64,000 bases of DNA from Desulfobacteraceae bacterium (GTDB lineage: Bacteria > Desulfobacterota > Desulfobacteria > Desulfobacterales > Desulfosalsimonadaceae): contig JABZFM010000005.1 in NCBI GenBank assembly GCA_014237465.1, positions 203,900-267,899 on the forward strand. Direction: 5' to 3'. The notes under the pieces were generated by a model, which was not told the DNA's origin, searched no databases, and saw only the letters and a program-made list of their open reading frames with translations. Below are positions 17,967 through 26,080 of the stretch, piece after piece. The translations under genes and the position numbers were made by a program. Within the stretch, counting starts at the first letter, position 1, and each line of letters begins with the position of its first letter.

Positions 17967-18698
17967 ATGGATAACAGTGTAGTAATTGATTCCTTCCCTG
18001 AAAGTGCGCTTAACTACCGTGACAGTCATTCTATCGTAGTGATTGACGTAATTCGGGCAACTACAACGGCTACAACTGGAGTCAGCTTTGGAAGGCGCAT
18101 ATTCCCTGTAAAAACGACAGACGAAGCCTTTGTGTTGTCCGAAAGGCTGGAAGATCCCCTTTTATCTGGAGAGTTAGGCGGCAATATTCCCTATGGTTTC
18201 GATATGACCAATAGCCCGGTCCAAATTGCGGCATTATCAGCAATCCCTGCCGGAAGCTTTACGGATAAAAAACGTCCGATTATTCTCCTATCATCATCCG
18301 GCACCCAGTTGTTGCAGAATGCTGTGGGGAGTGAAGCTGTTTATTTAGCATGTTTCCGGAACATTTCAGCAGTGGCAAATCACCTTGCAGGCAGACATCA
18401 AAGGATAGCCGTTCTTGGTGCCGGAACGCGAGGGCAGTTTAGACGTGAAGATCAAATGGGCTGCGCCTGGGTTGCAGAAAAACTCGTAAATTTGGGCTAT
18501 CAACCCGAGACCTCCCAAACCTCAGAAATTATCTCTCGCTGGACTGGTGCGGGTCCAGAAAAGGTTCGGGGTGGACGTAGCGAAGATTATCTGAGGCGAT
18601 CCGGCCAAGTACATGATTTTGAATTCATCCTCTCCCATATTGATGACCTTGACGTTGTGCCAATATTGGTGAATGGGGAACTTGTCAGAGCCTCTTAG
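17967..18698 (+). CDS. comB: 2-phosphosulfolactate phosphatase (ComB family)
   Basis: A 243-residue protein with the ComB signature VVIDVIRATTT at residues 24-34 (Mg/phosphate-binding Asp and Arg), SGELGGNIPYGFDMTNSP near residue 77, LLSSSGTQLL near residue 115, and a glycine-rich GAGTRGQFRREDQMGCA segment. ComB removes the phosphate from phosphosulfolactate to give (R)-sulfolactate in the cytoplasm. With the ComA homologue upstream this completes a two-step route from PEP and sulfite. In methanogens the product goes to coenzyme M, while in some spore-forming bacteria sulfolactate accumulates; here the context is a surface-glycan locus. Downstream lie two intergenic hairpins and then an ATP-grasp ligase. 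Confidence 0.9.
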   Translation: MDNSVVIDSFPESALNYRDSHSIVVIDVIRATTTATTGVSFGRRIFPVKTTDEAFVLSERLEDPLLSGELGGNIPYGFDMTNSPVQIAALSAIPAGSFTDKKRPIILLSSSGTQLLQNAVGSEAVYLACFRNISAVANHLAGRHQRIAVLGAGTRGQFRREDQMGCAWVAEKLVNLGYQPETSQTSEIISRWTGAGPEKVRGGRSEDYLRRSGQVHDFEFILSHIDDLDVVPILVNGELVRAS

Positions 18699-18748
18699 GC
18701 ATTTTTTGACAGATATAGTTAGCCACTGAACGAAAAGTCCACTTATTG

Positions 18749-18805
18749 GTAGGTTGGGTTGAGCCCCCTCGGTTATGTTGGGTTTCGTGCCTCAACCCAA
18801 CCTAC
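18749..18805. repeat. Palindromic intergenic repeat
   Basis: GTAGGTTGGGTTGAG (18749-18763) is a perfect 15-base inverted repeat of 18791-18805. The 27-base interior carries a further partial copy (TGTTGGGTTTCG). Repeats of this GGTTGGGTTGAG type are scattered in many proteobacterial genomes. It may also slow transcription after comB, but no U-tract follows. Confidence 0.7.
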
Positions 18806-18845
18806 GAAAATCAAATGTTTGCCAATACAAAAATTGAAAGGGCGT

Positions 18846-18879
18846 AACCCAATCCCGCCAATGGCGGGACGGCTGGGTT
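18846..18879. other. GC-rich hairpin ahead of the ATP-grasp gene
   Basis: TCCCGCCA (18853-18860) pairs with TGGCGGGA (18862-18869), and an outer AACCCA/TGGGTT pair (18846-18851 and 18874-18879) extends the stem. A short T-run (18878-18881) follows. It could act as a terminator for comB or be a remnant of the repeat next to it. Confidence 0.5.
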
Positions 18880-18928
18880 TTCGTTCAACCAATAGTTATG
18901 CTCTTGGGGAAAAACAGGAAAGCAATTT

Positions 18929-20134
18929 TTGAAAATTTCAGATACCAATACACCTGTACTTGTTGTTAATTGCAAAATAGGTGGCTTGGCAGTTATGCGG
19001 AGCCTGGGCAGCAAGAAAATCCCAATGTATGCTGTAGATGATGCGCCAAAGGACGCATCAATGCTGTCGAAATACTGTCGTAAGAAATTCATAAAGAAAT
19101 ATGATGAAAACAATCAGAAAGATTATCTCGACTATCTTCTCTGGATCGGTTCTCGAATCAACCGGCGAACAATATTAATACCGACCTCTGACGAGTTATC
19201 AGTCTTTGTTGCCGATCATGATGACCAATTGGCGCGCCATTTTAATTTCACCCATAATGACCCGGATCTAGTAAAAAAACTTATCAGCAAAAAAGGTATG
19301 TACCAACTTGCCCTGGAACATGACATCCCGACACCGACGACTCTTTTCCCCCGTGATTTTGATGAGGTCAAGGAGTTTGCCGAGCAGGTAACCTTTCCAG
19401 TCATGCTGAAAGGAATTTTGGGCAACCGCCTTCAGGAAAGAACCAATCAGAAAATGGTGATTGTCCGCTCGAAAGAAGAATTGTTTAAAAATTATAAATG
19501 GCTGGAAGATCCCGACTCACCAAATCTCATGATTCAGGAATATATCCCGGGAGGAGACGATCAAGTATACATTTTCAATGGTTATTTTAATGAACAATCG
19601 GAATGTCTTGCATCTTTCACCGGATTTAAAATCAGGCAATTCCCTATCCACACCGGCTGTGCATCCCTCGGCGAATGCAGCTGGATCGAAGAGGTGTCAA
19701 GCCAGACAAAAAATTTCATGAAAAAAATTGGCTATAAGGGGATTCTTGACATCGGCTACCGGCTTGACCCGCGTGACGGCCGCTATAAGGTCCTTGACGT
19801 CAATCCCAGGCTCGGCGGAGCTTTTCGTTTATTTGTTGCCGAAAATGATATGGATGTTGCGAGGACTTTATATCTCGACTTGACCGACCAGGAGATACCC
19901 CCCGTGATCCCTCGGGAAGGACGGCGATGGCTCATTGAAGACTTTGACATCATGTCAACATTTCATTATTTTCAGGAGGGAAGTCTCACTATTTGGCAAT
20001 GGATGAGATCGTTTAAAGGAGTTGAAGAGGGGGCATGGTTCAATTGGAAAGATCCCGTTCCTTTTATTGTCATGCTGGGTGGCCTTTTGAAACGGTCTTG
20101 GCTCTATGGATTGAAGAGATTCGGCCTAAGGTAG
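18929..20134 (+). CDS. ATP-grasp carboxylate-amine ligase (D-aspartate ligase-like)
   Basis: A 401-residue ATP-grasp protein. It has an N-terminal Rossmann-like substrate domain (residues ~1-110, with CKIGGLAVMRSLG), an ATP-binding domain with FPVMLKGILGN near 160 and MIQEYIPGGDDQVYIF near 200, and the metal-binding DVNPRLGG motif near 292. ATP-grasp ligases of this type join a carboxylate, as acyl-phosphate, to an amine. The start is TTG 18929, supported by AGGAAAG at 18916-18922. Because it follows comA-comB directly, sulfolactate is an attractive carboxylate substrate, with an amino sugar or amino acid as acceptor; this is an inference. The C-terminal ~70 residues are hydrophobic/aromatic and may sit at the membrane. 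Confidence 0.85.
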   Translation: MKISDTNTPVLVVNCKIGGLAVMRSLGSKKIPMYAVDDAPKDASMLSKYCRKKFIKKYDENNQKDYLDYLLWIGSRINRRTILIPTSDELSVFVADHDDQLARHFNFTHNDPDLVKKLISKKGMYQLALEHDIPTPTTLFPRDFDEVKEFAEQVTFPVMLKGILGNRLQERTNQKMVIVRSKEELFKNYKWLEDPDSPNLMIQEYIPGGDDQVYIFNGYFNEQSECLASFTGFKIRQFPIHTGCASLGECSWIEEVSSQTKNFMKKIGYKGILDIGYRLDPRDGRYKVLDVNPRLGGAFRLFVAENDMDVARTLYLDLTDQEIPPVIPREGRRWLIEDFDIMSTFHYFQEGSLTIWQWMRSFKGVEEGAWFNWKDPVPFIVMLGGLLKRSWLYGLKRFGLR

Positions 20135-20159
20135 CTAGTTCAGTGCCGGAGAAACGATT

Positions 20160-21539
20160 ATGAATATAACTTTAATACAGCCTGTCACCGATGGTACGGA
20201 TATTGAGCCTCCCAAAAGCCTGGCTTGCCTTGCCGCATATCTTGATCGTGCAGGTCATAATGTCAGATTGATTGATTTACAAATTGAAAGCATCCACGAA
20301 AATTGGGAATCGATTTTTTCTTCTGAGCCTATTGACTTAGTTGGCTTCACGGCAATGACACCTCAGATTAAAGGTGTTCACGAAATTGCCCAAAAGGTTA
20401 GAACGCTAAAACCGGACATTCCCATTATCATCGGTGGTGTTCATGCCTCTGTCTTACCTGAACAGACTCTTCAGGATTTCCCGGCATTTGATATATGTGT
20501 TATCGGTGAAGGAGAGCAGACTTTACTTGAGTTAGTATCCAGATACGAACGGAACGAACCTATGGCACATGATTCAGTTCTCGGGATTGCTTTCCACACT
20601 GACGAAAAAAATATTATAACACCACCTCGCCCCCGGCTGCGAGACCTGGACTCCTTACCCAACCATCATCAATATTACGATTTTGATTATTACCTGAATC
20701 ATAATACCTTAGGGTTTGTTGACAAAAGTGCCTCTCTCATCATCTCTCGAGGCTGTCCTTACAACTGTCAGTTCTGTGCGACCAGAAACTTTTGGACGAA
20801 CAGATATGTCTGTAAATCGGTTGATGGGGCTTTGGATGAAATTCGAAACGTTATGAGGCTGGGTGCAAAGGGCATTAAATTTCGCGATAGCACTTTTGTC
20901 ATTAACAAAAAATGGGTCCGTGAATTCTGTGACAAGATTATAGCAGAGAAACTTAAATTTCCATGGTCTATGAATGCCCGCGTAGATTTAGTGGATTATG
21001 ATCTCTTTAAACAGATGAAGGAAGCTGGCCTCGTTTCGGTTTTTTTGGGTGCTGAAAGCGGCAGTCAACGCATTTTGGATTTTTATGGTAAAGGCATAAC
21101 CCCAAAACAAACGGAAGACGCCTTTGAAATATGCCGGAAATTAAAAATTCGCACCGGCGCTTACTGGATGTTGGGTGCGTTGCCTGAAACACGCGAAGAT
21201 ATGGAAGCTACCTATCAATTAGGAACAAAAATCAAGGCCGACCAAAATTTTGTTTTTATCTTTATGCCATTACCTGGCGCGGAATTGTATCAATATTACT
21301 TAGACCAAGGCTGTGAACTCGAATATGATAAAATCGGCTGGGACAAAGCAGTATTTTCCAGTGCGGCAGGTTTTAGTCGTGAAGAACTCGAAGCAATGAG
21401 GGACAAATGGTATGATGACTTTAATAAAAAACCTCATATTTTAATCCGCGGCATGAATCTTATCCTTTCAATTCGATCAAAAGAGGATTTTAAAGATCTC
21501 TGGGGAAAAATTGCAAGACGCCTTTCGATCCGGAGCTAA
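20160..21539 (+). CDS. B12-binding-domain radical SAM protein
   Basis: A 459-residue protein with an N-terminal cobalamin-binding-like domain (residues ~1-140, PPKSLACLAAYLDRAGHNV and IPIIIGGVHAS). The radical SAM core carries the cluster motif RGCPYNCQFC near residue 200, a GAESGSQRIL segment near 298 and YWMLGALPE near 340. Such proteins catalyse radical methylation, rearrangement or oxidation. A canonical DxHxxG cobalamin motif is not evident, so the N-terminal domain may not bind the cofactor through a histidine. It lies between the ATP-grasp ligase and a glycosyltransferase and is probably co-transcribed with both. The substrate is unknown. Confidence 0.87.
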   Translation: MNITLIQPVTDGTDIEPPKSLACLAAYLDRAGHNVRLIDLQIESIHENWESIFSSEPIDLVGFTAMTPQIKGVHEIAQKVRTLKPDIPIIIGGVHASVLPEQTLQDFPAFDICVIGEGEQTLLELVSRYERNEPMAHDSVLGIAFHTDEKNIITPPRPRLRDLDSLPNHHQYYDFDYYLNHNTLGFVDKSASLIISRGCPYNCQFCATRNFWTNRYVCKSVDGALDEIRNVMRLGAKGIKFRDSTFVINKKWVREFCDKIIAEKLKFPWSMNARVDLVDYDLFKQMKEAGLVSVFLGAESGSQRILDFYGKGITPKQTEDAFEICRKLKIRTGAYWMLGALPETREDMEATYQLGTKIKADQNFVFIFMPLPGAELYQYYLDQGCELEYDKIGWDKAVFSSAAGFSREELEAMRDKWYDDFNKKPHILIRGMNLILSIRSKEDFKDLWGKIARRLSIRS

Positions 21540-21605
21540 TTAAACAATTGCGTCTCAGCAACCTCCGCTCTTCCTTCAAAAATCATCTTATTCCACGAAA
21601 TACAA

Positions 21606-22994
21606 ATGAAACGTTATACAAAAACATCTATCAAAAAGGTTCTGCTGATTTCCTATCACTTTCCACCAAGTACAACTGTCGGAGGATTAAGAATAGCCAA
21701 ATTTGCAAAGAATCTTCCCCTATTTGGGTGGCATGTTACTGTCTTAACTATCAAAGATACCTATTTAAAAGAGAAAGATACTGAACGGCTTCAAGGACTC
21801 AACCATGTAAAGATTATCAGGACTGTTCTATTTCCTACCATTACCCAGCTCTATGTCCGATTTAAAAACAGCTGGTTCCCTAAAAAACCCCGTGGAAACA
21901 TTTTTGAAAAGAATTTGGCGGAATCAGCTCCAATCTCTGATAAAAAACGTATTGAAGATGATGAACAACTTAGCCGGAAAATCAAGCGTTACATTGTTTC
22001 CTTGCTTTTAGCATTGCCAGACAGTGAGAGAAAGTGGCTTATCCCGGCAACTTTTCGTGCCGTGAGAGAAATAAAACGAGAGAAAATTAACTGCATTATA
22101 ACAACGAGCCCACCGGTTTCCGTCAACCTTATCGGATTCATGGTGAAGATTATTACCGGCGTTAAATGGATCGCGGATTTTCGGGACCCCTGGTTAAGCG
22201 AAACTGGCAAAAGGCTGCATCCAACCTGTGCCTTGTCATTAAAAATAGAACACTATTTAGAAAAAAAAGTGCTGCAGAAAGCGGATTCTATTCTTACTAC
22301 AACTGAAATGTTACGAGATAAGTATCGGGAGCAATACAACAGCCTGCCAAAAGACAAATTTATTACTGTTTACAATGGATTTGATGAAAATGCTTTTTTC
22401 GGCCTCTCAACTTTAGGGAAATATCATAAATTTACGTTGACTTATGCAGGAACGCTCTATTTAGGTAGAACTCCCGAGCCAATTTTTAAAGCCATCAATA
22501 AACTTATTAAACAAGACAAAATTTCTCCGGAAAAAATTTGTATTAAACTCATTGGAAATTGCGATCACATAGATGGATATCCCACATCAGAAATAATACA
22601 TTCCTATGGATTAGACACTGTTGTTGAAGTATTAAAACCAGTACCGTATTCAAAGGTCTTAGAGCTTATCAGCAAAAGTCATATTGCCATGCTTTTTGCC
22701 CCTAACCAACCTATGCAAATACCGGCAAAATTATATGATTACATCGGAGCGGGGACGCCTGTACTTGCTTTAGCAGAATCCGGTGCCACAGCAAATTTAG
22801 TCAATTCAAAGAAGGTCGGCAAGGCATTTGACCCTGACGATGTGGAGAGTGTCGCCGACTTCATCTTTCGGTCAATCACTAATACCAACTCAGCCCTATG
22901 CAATAGTGATGACACAAGAACATCTTTTGAAATCAAATCAATCACCAAAAACTTAGATGACCATTTGAATACTATAGTGTTTCCCCATACATGA
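21606..22994 (+). CDS. Glycosyltransferase, GT4-like, copy 1
   Basis: A 462-residue GT-B protein. The N-terminal domain opens with KVLLISYHFPPSTTVGGLRIAKF, and WIADFRDPWL lies near 195. The C-terminal domain has YAGTLYLGRTPEP near 285 and the nucleotide-sugar site MLFAPNQPMQIPAKLYDYIGAGTPVLAL near 360-390. It would transfer a sugar to a lipid-linked intermediate on the cytoplasmic face. A clear paralogue sits at 37231-38568 with the same motifs in the same order, so the two copies flank the acyl-decoration module between them. The donor and linkage cannot be read from the sequence. Confidence 0.85.
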   Translation: MKRYTKTSIKKVLLISYHFPPSTTVGGLRIAKFAKNLPLFGWHVTVLTIKDTYLKEKDTERLQGLNHVKIIRTVLFPTITQLYVRFKNSWFPKKPRGNIFEKNLAESAPISDKKRIEDDEQLSRKIKRYIVSLLLALPDSERKWLIPATFRAVREIKREKINCIITTSPPVSVNLIGFMVKIITGVKWIADFRDPWLSETGKRLHPTCALSLKIEHYLEKKVLQKADSILTTTEMLRDKYREQYNSLPKDKFITVYNGFDENAFFGLSTLGKYHKFTLTYAGTLYLGRTPEPIFKAINKLIKQDKISPEKICIKLIGNCDHIDGYPTSEIIHSYGLDTVVEVLKPVPYSKVLELISKSHIAMLFAPNQPMQIPAKLYDYIGAGTPVLALAESGATANLVNSKKVGKAFDPDDVESVADFIFRSITNTNSALCNSDDTRTSFEIKSITKNLDDHLNTIVFPHT

Positions 22995-23053
22995 ATTTAC
23001 TGTTTCCGGTTTCATAACTCATTAGAAGTTAATTTAATCAGGCAAAAATATCC

Positions 23054-24157
23054 GTGACATCATTAATAAGAAAAACTAATCTTGACCTGAAATACTATAA
23101 ATTTCAATATCGATTACTAAAACTTTTTACACACCTCTTCCCTGCCAACAAGAAAGTATATGTGGCAAACCGTGTAACACAATATAAAGAAATGTGGAAA
23201 AAGGCAGCATCGCAGCTTGCTGCCCAGTTATACGAAATTTCAGAAGATTTTTGGGAAATCCGTTATGAGGGAAGGCGGACATGGATCAACAACTATAAAG
23301 TTCAACTTGATGACCCTGTCATCTTGAGTTTAGCCGGTGATAAAGCAGTATGCTATGCGTTGATGCAGCAACATGGAATCAAAGTTAATGACCATTGTGT
23401 TTTCTGCCTCAACTCTATACCGCGAGCCGAAGGGTTTATTAATGAACATGATGGCCTGTTTGTTATTAAGCCTGCAGTGGACACTTCGGCCGGCTTAGGG
23501 GTTACCACCCATATAAAGACCTCCAGAGAGGGTCGTAAGGCAGCTGTCCTCGCTTCTATTTACGGTAATAAAATTATTATTGAACGATTTATTCCAGGCG
23601 AGTTGTACAGACTTCTTTTCCTCAACGGAAAGATGATCCATGCCACACGCCGCAGGGGAATATGGCTGGAAAGTGACGGCAGGCGGACAGTTATACAGCT
23701 TTTTCAAAATGAAATTCAAAAAAATACCAGGTTGAAATATATTGCCAGCGCAGATAAATTACGCACTAATCAGGATGCCATTTATACCTTGAAAGCGCAA
23801 GGTCTCACTTGCGACTCAATTACGGAGACAGGCAGAAAAGTATTAGTACTTGGTAATCCTGATGGTAAAGGCAACCTCTCTGAAGAGGTCCCAAATTACT
23901 CAGAAAATGTCACTCAACTTATATGCCCGGATATCAGAAAAGCTGCTGGAAAAGCTGCCGGAGTTATTAACTCACAATTCGCAGGAATCGATCTGATCAC
24001 AATTGACCCAACCGTCCCTCTGCAGGAAAGCCGAGGCAGCATTATTGAAATTAATACAACTCCAGGGTTGCACCACCACAGCAACCTTATTAATGATGAC
24101 GAAGAAAACCACCCTGCTGTTAAGGTGCTCCGCCATTTATTACAGATAACCCATTAA
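23054..24157 (+). CDS. ATP-grasp ligase (cyanophycin/glutathione synthetase-like)
   Basis: A 367-residue protein starting at GTG 23054 with only a weak ribosome binding site. The ATP-grasp domain shows LFVIKPAVDTSAGLGV near 137, IIIERFIPGELYRLLFLNGK near 175, and the metal site GSIIEINTTPGLHHHSNL near 335, which resembles the end of cyanophycin synthetase and related ligases. It should form a carboxylate-amine bond using ATP. It is unlike the ATP-grasp at 18929 in both domain order and motifs, so the two probably use different substrates. Two ATP-grasp enzymes on either side of a radical SAM protein and a glycosyltransferase suggest a peptide-like or amide decoration; that is an inference. 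Confidence 0.82.
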   Translation: MTSLIRKTNLDLKYYKFQYRLLKLFTHLFPANKKVYVANRVTQYKEMWKKAASQLAAQLYEISEDFWEIRYEGRRTWINNYKVQLDDPVILSLAGDKAVCYALMQQHGIKVNDHCVFCLNSIPRAEGFINEHDGLFVIKPAVDTSAGLGVTTHIKTSREGRKAAVLASIYGNKIIIERFIPGELYRLLFLNGKMIHATRRRGIWLESDGRRTVIQLFQNEIQKNTRLKYIASADKLRTNQDAIYTLKAQGLTCDSITETGRKVLVLGNPDGKGNLSEEVPNYSENVTQLICPDIRKAAGKAAGVINSQFAGIDLITIDPTVPLQESRGSIIEINTTPGLHHHSNLINDDEENHPAVKVLRHLLQITH

Positions 24158-24278
24158 AAATTCGAAGGAAATATTTTTTGAGTAATGTAGAATTGCAACA
24201 GTGAAAGGAACAGGAACAAAAACATCTTAGATGGGTATTCCCACTCAGTCAATATGAATGTAATTTCCGTTCAATCAA

Positions 24279-24287
24279 GGGGGGGGG
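24279..24287 (+). repeat. G9 homopolymer just before a start codon
   Basis: Nine consecutive G residues lie 6 bases upstream of the ATG at 24294 and serve as, or overlap, its ribosome binding site. Homopolymers of this length can slip during replication and change translation efficiency. Confidence 0.6.
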
Positions 24288-24293
24288 ACGACG

Positions 24294-25145
24294 ATGTTAC
24301 GTTATCTTGTAACACTTATAAAAAAGAGTTCCTGGATCTCGCATCAGTTGCGAAAAGATGCATACTTACATTTTCGCTATATAATCACGCTGTGTTTAGC
24401 TAAGAGAGAGAATGACACATTTACCGGTTTTCTGCGACTGCCCACACAATTTGAAGCTCTGACAGAACAATGCCTCAAATACTTTGCCGCGAAAAGAGGT
24501 ATCCATAAATTGAAAATTTGTGTTGCGGGATGTTCTAACGGCGCTGAGGCTTATACCATCTCTTCGGTCCTCCAAAACAGACATCCTGATCTCGATTTTG
24601 GAATAAGAGCTTTTGATATTAATCCAGAAATGATTAAGCAAGCCAGAACTGCAAGTTACCAAAAGGATGAAGTTTTAAACAACAAAATAATAACTGATGA
24701 TTTTCTTCAAGCCACATTTGACATCAAGGATAATGCTTACAAAATAAAAAAGAAAATATCTGAACGGGTCTTTTTTATGGAAGGGAACATTCTTGATTCG
24801 AACTTTATCAAGGCTGAAAGAGGCTTCGACATAGTATTCGCGCAAAATTTTCTTTTACACCTGAAACGTAAAAATATGGTGAAGGCTTTCAAAAATATTG
24901 CCGTCTTGCTAAAAAATAAAGCCGTCTTGTTTATCGATGGTATGGACCTCGATTTACGGGAGAAACTAACCCGTGAAAAGGGGTATACGCCATTAAACTA
25001 TAAAATAGAAAAAATTCATAATGAGGCTCGAAGAGCAAGAGCTATCGGCTGGCCATACAACTATTGGGGCCTTGAACCATTTACTTCGAATCGGAAAAAG
25101 TGGCAAAGAAGATATGCCACAATATTCCTCAAGCAACAGCATTAA
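24294..25145 (+). CDS. CheR-like SAM-dependent methyltransferase
   Basis: A 283-residue protein with CheR-type SAM-binding features: FLRLPTQFEALTEQ near residue 42, then KICVAGCSNGAEAYTISSVL near 75 (motif I with the GxE loop), FDINPEMIKQAR near 108, and DIVFAQNFLLHL near 180. In CheR proteins this fold methylates glutamate side chains, but no chemotaxis gene is near, so a small molecule, sugar or carboxylate substrate is more likely here. The last ~30 bases overlap the start of the next methyltransferase, so the two genes are coupled. The very G-rich leader is noted separately. Confidence 0.8.
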   Translation: MLRYLVTLIKKSSWISHQLRKDAYLHFRYIITLCLAKRENDTFTGFLRLPTQFEALTEQCLKYFAAKRGIHKLKICVAGCSNGAEAYTISSVLQNRHPDLDFGIRAFDINPEMIKQARTASYQKDEVLNNKIITDDFLQATFDIKDNAYKIKKKISERVFFMEGNILDSNFIKAERGFDIVFAQNFLLHLKRKNMVKAFKNIAVLLKNKAVLFIDGMDLDLREKLTREKGYTPLNYKIEKIHNEARRARAIGWPYNYWGLEPFTSNRKKWQRRYATIFLKQQH

Positions 25146-26040
25146 TTTTGCCCGGCTGTTCAATATCTGGATGAGCACTTTGAATGACCTGAAACAAATC
25201 ATTAAAAAAGTTAGTTGCGCAACTTTACCGCTGCCATGTAGAAAGAAACTGGTAGTCTGGCTGAACCGCCAGCAATGGATTAACAGAAACAGGCGCAACT
25301 GGTGGAGCACGGAAATTTTAAAGGATTTCGCGGAAATTGATATTAATGAGTATCACAGGTTTTTGTGGGCAAATCATCTTGCTTATGCAGAAACTTACGA
25401 ACCTGTGACCAGGTTTGGCGCTGACAACATAAAAGAATCGCGAAAAATATTTTTCATGGACTTGCTGAAAGTGATAAGGCAACACGAAATTGCCCCTTCT
25501 TCTCAGGTTCGATCCATCTTTGAAGTCGGCTGTTCCCTGGGCTATCAGTTGCGATATATGGAAACAGACTTGTTTCCTGGAGCCGAGGTCCTAATTGGAA
25601 ATGACATTGATAAATATGCTATTGAAGCCGGGTCAGAATATTTGCGAAATCACAACTCTAAGGTCCAATTATTTCGATTTGATATGGAAGACCTTGATGA
25701 GCGATTGAAGGGCCGCTTCTTCGACATTATTATTTCCACCGGAGTTCTTATGTACCTTCAGGAAAATATCGCCACCAAGGTGGTGCAGGCAATGATGAAT
25801 CACACCAAAGGCATTATGGCTATTGCAGGACTTGCTCACTCTGAAAAGGACAACTCTCTGTTGGAACAATCTGTTCCTCGGGAAAGAGATGGCTCTTTTA
25901 TCCACAATATCGACAAGATGGTTGAAAATGCCGGAGGCAACATAATAAGTCGGCGATGGGAAGGCGATACAGATATTGATGGTAATACAATCTATTTTCT
26001 TTTCGCCACTCCACAATCAACTGCGATAACAGCACAATAA
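25114..26040 (+). CDS. SAM-dependent methyltransferase
   Basis: The methyltransferase domain is clear: SIFEVGCSLGYQLRYM (motif I), IGNDIDKYAIEAGSEYL (motif II) and FDIIISTGVLMYL (motif IV). The start is uncertain. An ATG at 25021 would overlap the upstream gene by 125 bases, and its first residues look like read-through of that gene's other frame. I prefer ATG 25114 (308 residues); ATG 25171 is also possible. The substrate is unknown. Together with the preceding gene it provides two methylations, perhaps O-methyl groups on the glycan or on its acyl group. Confidence 0.8.
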   Translation: MPQYSSSNSINFARLFNIWMSTLNDLKQIIKKVSCATLPLPCRKKLVVWLNRQQWINRNRRNWWSTEILKDFAEIDINEYHRFLWANHLAYAETYEPVTRFGADNIKESRKIFFMDLLKVIRQHEIAPSSQVRSIFEVGCSLGYQLRYMETDLFPGAEVLIGNDIDKYAIEAGSEYLRNHNSKVQLFRFDMEDLDERLKGRFFDIIISTGVLMYLQENIATKVVQAMMNHTKGIMAIAGLAHSEKDNSLLEQSVPRERDGSFIHNIDKMVENAGGNIISRRWEGDTDIDGNTIYFLFATPQSTAITAQ

Positions 26041-26080
26041 AAACACGCAGGCAACTACTTCAAGAAATTTGGTAAAAAAA

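Noticed and set aside
16980..18698. Coenzyme M biosynthesis or a methanogen origin
   Set aside because: ComC, ComD and ComE homologues are absent, and the neighbourhood (exosortase, Tat signal, sigma-54 promoter) is that of a Gram-negative bacterium.
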